8,246 nt of DNA from UMGS172 sp045651745 (lineage in GTDB: Bacteria > Bacillota > Clostridia > Oscillospirales > Acutalibacteraceae), in the NCBI GenBank assembly GCA_045651745.1, contig JAZRSW010000074.1:1-8246 (forward strand), read 5' to 3'. Of the stretch, positions 1 to 5,422 are shown piece by piece (position 1 is the first letter of the stretch; each line of letters starts with the position of its first letter). Made by a program: the position numbers and the translations under genes. Under the pieces are notes generated by a model. The model was not told the DNA's origin, did no database searches, and saw nothing but the letters and a program-made list of their open reading frames with translations.

Positions 1-607
1 TACCCATGGTCATAGCTTCGGTCTGGTCGTGAGTAACGTAGATGAATGTAGTACCAAGTCTTAAGTGAAGTTTAGAAATCTCGGTACGCATCTGTGCACG
101 AAGTTTAGCAACCAAGTTGGAAAGCGGTTCGTCAAGCAAGAAAACCTTAGGCTCACGAACAATAGCACGTCCCAAAGCAACACGCTGACGCTGACCACCA
201 GACAAAGCAGCCGGCTTACGCTGTAAAAGATGCTCAATATCAAGAATACGAGCAGCCTCTTCAACTCTACGCTTAATTTCCTCCTTCGGAGTTTTGCGGA
301 GTTTAAGACCGAAAGCCATATTATCATAAACAGTCATATGAGGATAGAGAGCGTAGTTCTGGAAAACCATCGCAATATCTCTGTCCTTAGGTGCGACGTC
401 GTTAACAAGACGGTCGCCTATGTAGAGCTCACCGCCGCTGATTTCTTCAAGACCGGCTACCATACGAAGTGTGGTAGATTTACCGCAACCTGAGGGACCA
501 ACGAGAATGATAAACTCTTTGTCCTTGATTTCAAGGTTAAAGTCCTGAACAGCGAGAACGCCGCCGGGATACTTTTTGCAAATGTTACGCAATGAAAGAC
601 TTGCCAT
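1..607 (-). CDS. Sugar ABC transporter ATP-binding subunit, MalK/MsmK/UgpC type (3' end cut off by window)
   Basis: Nucleotide-binding subunit that powers a carbohydrate importer from the cytoplasmic face of the membrane. The first 202 residues are visible; family members usually have about 350-390, so the C-terminal regulatory (OB-fold/TOBE) part lies outside the window. Seen: Walker A GPSGCGKS at 37-44, Q-loop Q83 in VFQNYALYPHM, signature LSGGQRQR from 135, Walker B VFLLDE at 155-160, switch His193 in YVTHDQTEAMTMG. The motif wording is typical of the MalK/MsmK group, which often serves several sugar transporters. Odd: the D-loop reads PLSNLVAKLR, with Val166 where the family has Asp. The start is ATG at 605-607 with AGGAGG at 615-620. 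It has its own promoter upstream and is separated from rsuA by 178 bases, so it is a separate transcription unit. No permease or binding protein is in view, so the sugar cannot be named. Confidence 0.95.
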   Translation of the reverse strand, partial: MASLSLRNICKKYPGGVLAVQDFNLEIKDKEFIILVGPSGCGKSTTLRMVAGLEEISGGELYIGDRLVNDVAPKDRDIAMVFQNYALYPHMTVYDNMAFGLKLRKTPKEEIKRRVEEAARILDIEHLLQRKPAALSGGQRQRVALGRAIVREPKVFLLDEPLSNLVAKLRAQMRTEISKLHLRLGTTFIYVTHDQTEAMTMG

Positions 608-614
608 TATATTT

Positions 615-620
615 CCTCCT
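615..620 (-). promoter_or_regulatory. Ribosome binding site of the sugar ABC ATPase gene
   Basis: AGGAGG, seven bases before the ATG. A full Shine-Dalgarno match that fixes the start of the ATPase gene. Confidence 0.85.
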
Positions 621-647
621 AGAGAAGTTTGTTTAATTTTCCTAATG

Positions 648-676
648 ATTATAACAGATTAAAATTAAAATTTCAA
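648..676 (-). promoter_or_regulatory. Sigma-A type promoter for the sugar ABC ATPase gene
   Basis: A -35 box TTGAAA (671-676) and a perfect -10 box TATAAT (648-653) are separated by exactly 17 bases. Transcription would start near 641 and give a leader of about 35 bases. I see no convincing catabolite-responsive element around it, although such genes are often under carbon control. Confidence 0.8.
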
Positions 677-742
677 TACCCTAATCTTCCAAAGTTAAGC
701 CTTATATTTTATATGAAATGTCAAATTATATGAACCAATTGT

Positions 743-771
743 AAAAAAATACATAATTTATCATATAAATT
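743..771 (-). terminator. Weak AT-only terminator candidate after rsuA
   Basis: Downstream of the rsuA stop codon a 7-bp inverted repeat (AATTTAT / ATAAATT, loop of 3) at 755-771 is followed, on the minus strand, by seven T at 743-749 after a 5-base spacer. The stem has no G-C pair, so it may work poorly. It lies between rsuA and the promoter of the ABC ATPase gene, where an operon end is expected. Confidence 0.4.
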
Positions 772-785
772 GTTGAAAATTTTAG

Positions 786-1490
786 TCATTTACACACAAG
801 AGCCAATTCATCGGACGTTAATTCCCTATATTCGCCTTTGTGCAAGTTGTCATCTAATCTAAGTTGTCCAATTCTAACTCTTTTTAATGTGTTAACACCG
901 ATATCAACAGTTCCGAGCATACGCTTGATTTCGTGGTATTTTCCCTCGGTAATTACCATTGAAATCGTTTCCCTGTTTTCTAATACAGTGACTTTTGCAG
1001 GACGGCAAACTGTACCGTCAACCAATGTTACTCCATTTTGCAATTTTTCAATATCAGTATCTGAAATCGGCTTATCCAAACCAACGATATATTCTTTTTC
1101 AATATTGCTTTTAGGCGAAATCACTTTATGACCAAAATCGCCGTCGTCAGTAACAATTAGTAACCCCGTTGTATTTTTATCAAGTCTGCCGACAGGAAAA
1201 AGTCCTTCTCTTGGAAAATTCTCTCTCACCAAATCAACAACAGTTGCACAAGATTTATCATCTGACGCCGACAAAATGCCCTCGGGTTTATTTATCATAA
1301 TATAAACGTTCTTTTTGTAACTAATAGTTTGTCCGTCAAGCAAAATGCAATCCTCATTTACATCAACTTTAAGGCCTATATCGCCTGACACTTTTCCATT
1401 GACCGTTACCCTGCCGCGTAAAATCATACCGCGCACGGTTTTGCGGGATTCACCGGTTGCACCGGCTATAATTTTATCAAGACGTTCCAA
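786..1490 (-). CDS. rsuA: 16S rRNA pseudouridine synthase, RsuA family
   Basis: Predicted to convert a uridine of 16S rRNA (U516 in E. coli RsuA) to pseudouridine during small-subunit assembly. It has 234 residues, normal for the family. Seen: N-terminal S4 RNA-binding domain (about 1-48), the INKPEG motif near 66-71, the catalytic loop GRLDKNTTGLL with Asp104 as the expected nucleophile, and EGKYHEIKRM near 182-191. EGKYH..KRM favours RsuA over RluB/E/F, whose equivalent reads more like EGxNRxxRRM; the exact target base is inferred. The start is TTG (1488-1490): no in-frame ATG fits, and a strong GAGGTGA lies seven bases upstream, overlapping the stop codon of the DUF4830 gene. The two genes are only nine bases apart, so translation is probably coupled. 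Confidence 0.92.
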   Translation of the reverse strand: MERLDKIIAGATGESRKTVRGMILRGRVTVNGKVSGDIGLKVDVNEDCILLDGQTISYKKNVYIMINKPEGILSASDDKSCATVVDLVRENFPREGLFPVGRLDKNTTGLLIVTDDGDFGHKVISPKSNIEKEYIVGLDKPISDTDIEKLQNGVTLVDGTVCRPAKVTVLENRETISMVITEGKYHEIKRMLGTVDIGVNTLKRVRIGQLRLDDNLHKGEYRELTSDELALVCK

Positions 1491-1494
1491 CAGT

Positions 1495-1501
1495 TCACCT
1501 C
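1495..1501 (-). promoter_or_regulatory. Ribosome binding site that fixes the TTG start of rsuA
   Basis: GAGGTGA overlaps the TGA stop (1500-1502) of the upstream DUF4830 gene and sits at ideal distance from the TTG at 1490. It supports a non-ATG start and coupling of the two genes. Confidence 0.75.
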
Positions 1502-1946
1502 ATTTTAAAGCAATAATAAATCCGTTTGATGATACCGAATAAATATCAGCACCAACTATCATTTTATTAAATACTAACACTTCCACATAAACATCATCAT
1601 TTGAATCGGGGAAATTTCTCACTTTCGCAGTATATCTCATTAAGGTTTTTCCTTTATATTCACTTAAATCAAAACCTTGTTCTTTTTGAATAGAGTTATA
1701 TGATGAATAAACTTCGCCAAACTCATACGGTACAGTTATTTCATCAATTTGAAACTCACCAAAATCGATATCAAATGATTTTAGATATGTAGCAACACCA
1801 TCGGTATTGTTACACACATAAAGATTTTCAGTAGGTTTATATTCTTGAATATATCCGAGATATAATGAAAGTAAAAAAACAACAATCAAAATAACCGCTA
1901 AAATCAAAGTATTCTTTTTTGATAATCTAAATCCAATCAAAAACAT
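1500..1946 (-). CDS. DUF4830 family membrane-anchored protein
   Basis: Function unknown. The 148-residue protein has a short basic N-terminus (RLSKKN), one hydrophobic helix (about 12-32, ILAVILIVVFLLSLYLGYI) and a soluble domain that is probably outside the cell. There is no lipobox, so it looks like a signal anchor rather than a lipoprotein. The central stretch YNSIQKEQGFDLSEYKGK (83-100), a following RYTAKV strand, and the end VGADIYSVSSNGFI match what I remember of DUF4830, a small Firmicutes domain; this assignment is from memory of the family. The start ATG (1944-1946) has only a weak GGTGAT site (1950-1955) and lies inside a perfect 13-bp inverted repeat. The gene sits between ispF and rsuA and is probably cotranscribed with rsuA. 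A TTG two codons downstream is a possible but poorly supported alternative start. Confidence 0.75.
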   Translation of the reverse strand: MFLIGFRLSKKNTLILAVILIVVFLLSLYLGYIQEYKPTENLYVCNNTDGVATYLKSFDIDFGEFQIDEITVPYEFGEVYSSYNSIQKEQGFDLSEYKGKTLMRYTAKVRNFPDSNDDVYVEVLVFNKMIVGADIYSVSSNGFIIALK

Positions 1947-1972
1947 ATAATCACCAATGGATTATATGTTTT
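1939..1972 (-). terminator. Perfect 13-bp inverted repeat over the DUF4830 start codon; terminator or translation-blocking hairpin
   Basis: Arms at 1940-1952 and 1960-1972 are perfect reverse complements with a 7-base loop (1953-1959). On the minus strand the second arm runs into TTTTT (1939-1943), as in an intrinsic terminator of the ispD-ispF unit. The stem is AT-rich with only two G-C pairs. The ATG of the DUF4830 gene (1944-1946) lies in the second arm and its weak ribosome site is half in the loop, so the same hairpin could also hide the start of that gene. Confidence 0.6.
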
Positions 1973-1983
1973 AATTTATAAAT

Positions 1984-2460
1984 TTATTTCAATATAATAG
2001 CGACAGCATGAGCAGATACTCCCAGACCTTCACCCGTAAAGCCAAGATATTCTTCTGTGGTGGCTTTGACGTTTATTCTATCAGTCATCACACCGCAATC
2101 GTCAGCAATGTTCTCAACCATTTTCTGAATAAATGAAGCCAATTTCGGTTTTTGCATAATTACAGTTGCATCAACATTAGAAATTGAATAGCCCTCATTT
2201 TTCAGGAGTTTAACAACACGGCGAAGCAAAATTCGGCTGTCAATATCCTTAAACTCACCCGAAGTATCAGGAAAATGACGACCTATATCGCCTAACCCTG
2301 CAGCGCCTAATAAAGCATCACTGATTGCGTGAAGCAAGACGTCAGCGTCCGAATGACCGAGCAAACCTTTTTCGAAAGGTATCTCTACCCCACCTAAAAT
2401 GAGTTTTCTATCCTCAATTAATTTATGGACATCGTATCCGTGACCAATTCTAATATCCAT
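1984..2460 (-). CDS. ispF: 2-C-methyl-D-erythritol 2,4-cyclodiphosphate synthase
   Basis: Fifth enzyme of the MEP pathway: it cyclises CDP-methylerythritol 2-phosphate to the 2,4-cyclodiphosphate with release of CMP, on the way to IPP and DMAPP. It acts in the cytoplasm as a trimer in known members. The protein is full length (158 residues). Seen: the metal site in GHGYDVH (Asp10, His12) and His44 in ADVLLHAISDALLGA, the loop GDIGRHFPDT near 57-66, and the conserved C-terminus KATTEEYLGFTGEGLG. The ATG follows the ispD stop codon directly, and the GGAGG used for initiation lies inside the last codons of ispD, so the pair is almost certainly one transcript with coupled translation. Confidence 0.97.
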   Translation of the reverse strand: MDIRIGHGYDVHKLIEDRKLILGGVEIPFEKGLLGHSDADVLLHAISDALLGAAGLGDIGRHFPDTSGEFKDIDSRILLRRVVKLLKNEGYSISNVDATVIMQKPKLASFIQKMVENIADDCGVMTDRINVKATTEEYLGFTGEGLGVSAHAVAIILK

Positions 2461-3195
2461 CTAAATTTCCTCCGCAAAAATTTCAGCAACTTTTAAATCT
2501 TCACTTGTCGTAATTTTAATGTTTTTATAGTCGCCCTCAACAACATAAACAGGAAACCCGAAAGCCTCAACTATCGAACAATCGTCTGTGAATTCTTCAA
2601 GTTTATCAGTAAATTTTTCGACTGCAGAACGGTAAAGGCTCAATTTAAAACCTTGTGGAGTCTGAACTGCTGAAAGTGTACTACGGTCAGGTGTTGAAAC
2701 TACCAAACCGTCAGATTTTATAATCTTTATGGTGTCTTTTGGACTGACGGCACAGGTTACGGCAGAATTGAGCTTGACACCGTCAATTACTCTTTTAATA
2801 CAATCGTCCTTTACAAAAGGTCTTGCACCGTCATGAACGAGCACAATATCAGTATCGTCAGTCAGCTGTTTTAAACCGTTATAAACCGACTCCTGACGGC
2901 AACTGCCACCTGCAACAATATCGGTGACTTTGGTAAGATTAAATTCACCACAAAGCTGTTGCATATTCAATATATTTTCTTCTTTTGTAACAACAACAAT
3001 GTCGTTAATTTCAGCACAATTTTGAAAAGCTAAAATTGACCTGATACTTATAGGAACTCCCTTGACATCTGCAAACATTTTGTCAATGCCTTTCATTCTA
3101 GAAGAACTTCCGCCACAAACTACAATAGCAGAAGTCTTGGCATTTTCACTTACAGTAGTAGTTGTATATTGAAGCATTGTTTCACAAACAGCCAT
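2461..3195 (-). CDS. ispD: 2-C-methyl-D-erythritol 4-phosphate cytidylyltransferase
   Basis: Third enzyme of the MEP pathway: it joins CTP and methylerythritol 4-phosphate to CDP-methylerythritol with release of pyrophosphate. Seen: nucleotide-binding loop CGGSSSRM (27-34; Arg33 and Lys39 match the family's Arg/Lys pair), GGSCRQESVYNG (96-107), HDGARPF (121-127), DRSTLSAVQTPQGF (170-183, with Arg171) and NIKITTSEDL (225-234, with Lys227). At 244 residues it is slightly long because about 18 residues precede the usual first strand. The ATG (3193-3195) has GGTGAT a few bases upstream and no better internal start is seen. It directly abuts ispF. The strong terminator of the preceding gene ends only 24 bases before the ATG and I see no promoter in that gap, so expression may rely on readthrough or on a promoter inside the preceding gene. 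Confidence 0.95.
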   Translation of the reverse strand: MAVCETMLQYTTTTVSENAKTSAIVVCGGSSSRMKGIDKMFADVKGVPISIRSILAFQNCAEINDIVVVTKEENILNMQQLCGEFNLTKVTDIVAGGSCRQESVYNGLKQLTDDTDIVLVHDGARPFVKDDCIKRVIDGVKLNSAVTCAVSPKDTIKIIKSDGLVVSTPDRSTLSAVQTPQGFKLSLYRSAVEKFTDKLEEFTDDCSIVEAFGFPVYVVEGDYKNIKITTSEDLKVAEIFAEEI

Positions 3196-3219
3196 CTCAT
3201 CACCATCTTTAGTAAATTC

Positions 3220-3245
3220 AAAAAAGGCACCCGACGGGGTGCCTT
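3220..3245 (-). terminator. Strong intrinsic terminator after the CD1247-like gene
   Basis: A perfect 9-bp stem AAGGCACCC / GGGTGCCTT with loop of four (arms 3224-3232 and 3237-3245) runs into six T on the minus strand (3220-3225). It begins about a dozen bases after the stop codon of the CD1247-like gene and ends 24 bases before ispD. Confidence 0.92.
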
Positions 3246-3256
3246 AATTTATATGA

Positions 3257-3658
3257 TTAATCTTCGTCGTCACAACCTGAGCAACCGTCACACTCGTCAC
3301 AGCTAAAATCAAACTCAAGTTCCTGACCACAGTTCGGACAATTAATGCCGCCCTCGTCAATCATCTCGTCGTCGAGGTAGATAACGTCGTGACATTTGGG
3401 ACACTCAACTTCATAGCAGAAGTCGTCATCATCATCGTCATAATCGTCATCGTAATCCTCATCATCATAGAAATCTTCTTCCAATGCTGCGAGGTCCTCA
3501 TCAACTGCATCTAACTGCTCGTTGATTTCACCGATAGAATCGGCAATATCCTCTAAAACATCGATAATAGCCTTTAAAACCTTATCTTTTGCATCATCGG
3601 TAAAACCCGCATTTTCAGCAAGGCCTTTGATATAAGCAACTTTTTCGGAAACTGTCAT
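3257..3658 (-). CDS. CD1247 N-terminal domain-type acidic zinc-ribbon protein
   Basis: Function unknown; cytoplasmic (no signal or membrane segment). The N-terminal part (1-60, beginning MTVSEKVAYIKGLAENAGF, with AIIDVLEDIADSI near 30-42) resembles the CD1247 N-terminal domain of Clostridia, recalled from family knowledge, and is probably a helical/coiled-coil segment. Residues 62-79 are almost all Asp/Glu/Tyr. A zinc ribbon follows: CPKC at 86-89 and CPNC at 107-110. The end is a Cys-rich acidic tail with Cys120, 123, 126 and 129 at regular CxxC spacing. The ATG (3656-3658) has AAGGAG (3665-3670) upstream. It lies 55 bases after efp with its own extended -10 promoter and ends in a strong terminator, so it is probably a single-gene unit. 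A regulatory or metal-handling role is conceivable but not shown. Confidence 0.8.
   Translation of the reverse strand: MTVSEKVAYIKGLAENAGFTDDAKDKVLKAIIDVLEDIADSIGEINEQLDAVDEDLAALEEDFYDDEDYDDDYDDDDDDFCYEVECPKCHDVIYLDDEMIDEGGINCPNCGQELEFDFSCDECDGCSGCDDED
3421..3470. repeat. Imperfect trinucleotide tract coding for a poly-acidic stretch
   Basis: The plus strand shows repeated tca/tcg/tcc triplets, which on the coding strand are GAT, GAC and GAG codons plus scattered TAT. They encode the Asp-rich stretch of the CD1247-like protein. Such tracts can change length by slippage in whole codons without breaking the frame. Confidence 0.55.
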
Positions 3659-3682
3659 AGTTTTCTCCTTTTCCCTTTTGGG

Positions 3683-3691
3683 ATTATAGCA
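3683..3691 (-). promoter_or_regulatory. Extended -10 promoter for the CD1247-like gene
   Basis: TGCTATAAT gives a perfect -10 (3683-3688) with the TGn extension. The -35 position has no good TTGACA match, which extended -10 promoters tolerate. Transcription would start near 3676, about 18 bases before the ATG, just leaving room for the AAGGAG site. It fits within the 55-base gap after efp. Confidence 0.6.
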
Positions 3692-3697
3692 TATTAT

Positions 3698-3716
3698 TAA
3701 GACCTAATTAGTCTTA
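3698..3716. repeat. Small palindrome in the -35 region of the CD1247-like gene and over the efp stop codon
   Basis: TAAGAC and GTCTTA are perfect reverse complements around a 7-base centre. Relative to the predicted start near 3676 it covers about -22 to -40, a usual operator position. It also overlaps the efp stop codon (3714-3716). There is no T run after it, so it is a poor terminator. Confidence 0.35.
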
Positions 3717-4271
3717 TGCACGCTCCATATATTCACCGGTTCTGGTGTCAATACGAATCATTTCGCCTTCGTTAATGAACAAAGGTACGCGGATTTCACA
3801 ACCGGTCTCCAAGGTAGCAGGCTTGGTTGCGTTGGTTGCAGTGTTACCTGCAAAACCGGGGTCGGTCTGAGTAACCTGAAGCTCAACAAATGTCGGAGGC
3901 TCAACACCGAATACTTTACCTTTGTAAGAAAGAACCTTACATACCATGTTTTCCTTAACGAACTTAAAGTTATCATCAAGTTCATTAGCACTTACGGGAA
4001 CCTGCTCATAAGTTTCGGTATCCATAAAGTAGAAAAGGTCACCGTCGGTATAAGAATATTCCATATCCTTTCTCTCAACGAAAGCAGTCGGGAACTTTTC
4101 AGTAGGGTTGAAAGTTCTTTCAACAACCGAACCTTCGATTACGTTTCTGATTTTTGTTCTGACAAAGGCAGCGCCTTTACCGGGTTTTACGTGCTGGAAT
4201 TCGATAATCTGGTATACCTTTCCATCCATTTCAAAGGTTACACCGTTTCTAAAATCGCCGGCAGTTACCAT
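3714..4271 (-). CDS. efp: Elongation factor P
   Basis: Translation factor that binds between the P and E sites and rescues ribosomes stalled at consecutive prolines. It has 185 residues, the standard length. Seen: the N-terminal KOW-like domain (about 1-60) with the loop PGKGAAFVR, where Lys32 is the residue modified in many bacteria (5-aminopentanolyl-lysine in Bacillus); two OB-type domains follow, with VELQVTQTDPGFAGNTATNATKPATLETG near 129-157 and the C-terminal signature IRIDTRTGEYMERA. No modification gene (epmA/epmB or ymfI-like) is in view. The ATG (4269-4271) has GGAGGT eight bases upstream. It lies after the pepP-like gene, as in the Bacillus yqhS-yqhT-efp order, but a 98-base gap with a promoter gives it independent expression. 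Confidence 0.98.
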   Translation of the reverse strand: MVTAGDFRNGVTFEMDGKVYQIIEFQHVKPGKGAAFVRTKIRNVIEGSVVERTFNPTEKFPTAFVERKDMEYSYTDGDLFYFMDTETYEQVPVSANELDDNFKFVKENMVCKVLSYKGKVFGVEPPTFVELQVTQTDPGFAGNTATNATKPATLETGCEIRVPLFINEGEMIRIDTRTGEYMERA

Positions 4272-4323
4272 GTTTTTTTACCTCCAAATATCATTTTAAA
4301 TAATATTATAAATTACATTTATT

Positions 4324-4352
4324 ATATTATCTTATTTTGGTTATAATTTCAA
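4324..4352 (-). promoter_or_regulatory. Candidate promoter for efp
   Basis: A -35 box TTGAAA (4347-4352) is followed after 17 bases by TAATAT (4324-4329), a 4/6 match to the -10 consensus. A perfect TATAAT overlaps it at 4321-4326, but at 20-base spacing. The 98-base spacer is otherwise very AT-rich and holds nothing else I can name; no terminator of the upstream gene is seen. Confidence 0.55.
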
Positions 4353-4369
4353 GCCTTATTTTGTTTATT

Positions 4370-5422
4370 TTAAAGAATAATCAAAGATTTTTCACAATTT
4401 GTAAGATTTTTTGAACCATTTTCGGTCACAAGTAACATATCTTCAATTCTAACGCCGAATTCACCGTCAATATAAATTCCCGGCTCATCGGAAATAACAT
4501 TGCCTACCTGCAGTACACTTTCAGACAATTGTGAAACTGTTGGCGCTTCGTGAACTTCCAAACCGATACCGTGACCTAACGAATGAGTAAAATATTTACC
4601 GTATCCTGCATTTGAAATAACTTCCCTTGCAGTCTTATCTACATCAGCGCATTTTACTTCTGCTTTAACGGTTTTTTCTACAAAAAGTTGAGCATTTAAA
4701 ACAATATCATAAACGCTTTGCATCTTATCGGTAGCAAAGCCAACTGCAATCGTTCTTGTCATATCACTGTGATAGCCGTTGACAACAGCGCCAAAATCAA
4801 AAGTAATAAAATTTCCTGCTTCAATCAGTTTCCCATCAGGCACACCGTGAGGCATTGCTGACTTTACACCTGACACAACAATAGTGTCAAACGAAGGCAT
4901 TTCAGAACCGTAACATTTCATTCTGTACTCTAATTGGGCTGCGATTTCACGCTCGGTCACACCAACTTTTATAAAGTTTAGCGTTTCCTGAAAAGCCTTT
5001 TCGGCTATTCGTTGTGCTTTTATAATACACTCAACCTCATATTCGCTTTTAGTTACCCTAAACTCTTCAATATTCTTTCGCAAATCACAGTCTGCGGTAA
5101 CTTCGACACAAGGTAACATTTCTTTAAAGCGTTTAAGTTCAGCAACGGTTATAGTATCCTCGCAAAAAAGAGTCTTTATATTATTTTTATTAACAAACTC
5201 ATTTAAGCTATCAGAAATTTTTGTAAACAGTTCTACTCTGCAGTTTTTTACCGCCCATTTTGCCGCTAAAATATAACGTCCATCCACAAACAAACAACAG
5301 TCATCACTTGAAATCAAAAGAAAGCCTAACGACGACTCAAACCCCGTTAAATAACGACGATTTATAGGTGTATATACCAAAGCGGCCGTATTTTCAGGCA
5401 AAGTTTTTGCTATTCTTATCAT
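4370..5422 (-). CDS. M24 family metallopeptidase, Xaa-Pro aminopeptidase-like (PepP/YqhT group)
   Basis: Predicted cytoplasmic peptidase that removes the N-terminal residue before proline, using two metal ions. The 350-residue protein has the normal two-part layout: a creatinase-type N-terminal domain (about 1-120, with TPINRRYLTGF near 18-28) and a pita-bread catalytic domain (about 125-350). All five metal ligands are present: Asp209 in ITFDFGAVVNGYHSD, Asp220, His284 in HSLGHGIGLEVHE, Glu313 in SDEPGIYIDG and Glu327 in GVRIEDML. His192 and His291 match the substrate-site histidines. The start ATG overlaps the aroQ stop codon by four bases (ATGA), showing translational coupling, with AAGGA upstream inside aroQ. 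Whether it prefers Xaa-Pro dipeptides (PepQ) or longer peptides (PepP) cannot be told from the sequence. Placement before efp agrees with yqhT of Bacillus. Confidence 0.92.
   Translation of the reverse strand: MIRIAKTLPENTAALVYTPINRRYLTGFESSLGFLLISSDDCCLFVDGRYILAAKWAVKNCRVELFTKISDSLNEFVNKNNIKTLFCEDTITVAELKRFKEMLPCVEVTADCDLRKNIEEFRVTKSEYEVECIIKAQRIAEKAFQETLNFIKVGVTEREIAAQLEYRMKCYGSEMPSFDTIVVSGVKSAMPHGVPDGKLIEAGNFITFDFGAVVNGYHSDMTRTIAVGFATDKMQSVYDIVLNAQLFVEKTVKAEVKCADVDKTAREVISNAGYGKYFTHSLGHGIGLEVHEAPTVSQLSESVLQVGNVISDEPGIYIDGEFGVRIEDMLLVTENGSKNLTNCEKSLIIL

Noticed and set aside
61..327. Minus-strand frame of 88 codons within the ABC ATPase gene
   Set aside because: It is a shifted frame of the ATPase gene, whose correct frame carries all ABC motifs.
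719..724. TTGACA on the minus strand as a -35 box for the ABC ATPase gene
   Set aside because: No -10 box lies at 16-18 bases; the TTGAAA-17-TATAAT pair closer to the gene is much better.
709..734. Direct repeat TTATATGAA (709-717 and 726-734) upstream of the ABC ATPase promoter
   Set aside because: The region is strongly AT-rich, so a 9-base repeat is weak evidence; it lies about 70-90 bases upstream of the start and matches no operator I know.
838..1131. Plus-strand open frame of 97 codons inside rsuA
   Set aside because: It is fully antisense to a clear RsuA gene, has no ribosome site and no family resemblance. The other plus-strand frames (230-493, 1345-1542, 4108-4299, 5368-5661, 6823-7158, 7348-7716, 7934-8143) fail in the same way.
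3421..3470. Tandem triplets as a CRISPR or minisatellite
   Set aside because: They are Asp/Glu codons inside a coding frame, with no spacer structure or fixed unit.
3758..3991. Minus-strand frame of 77 codons within efp
   Set aside because: Shifted frame of elongation factor P, with no support of its own.
4301..4310. AT palindrome ATAATATTAT upstream of efp as an operator
   Set aside because: Short self-complementary AT strings are expected by chance in a spacer this AT-rich.
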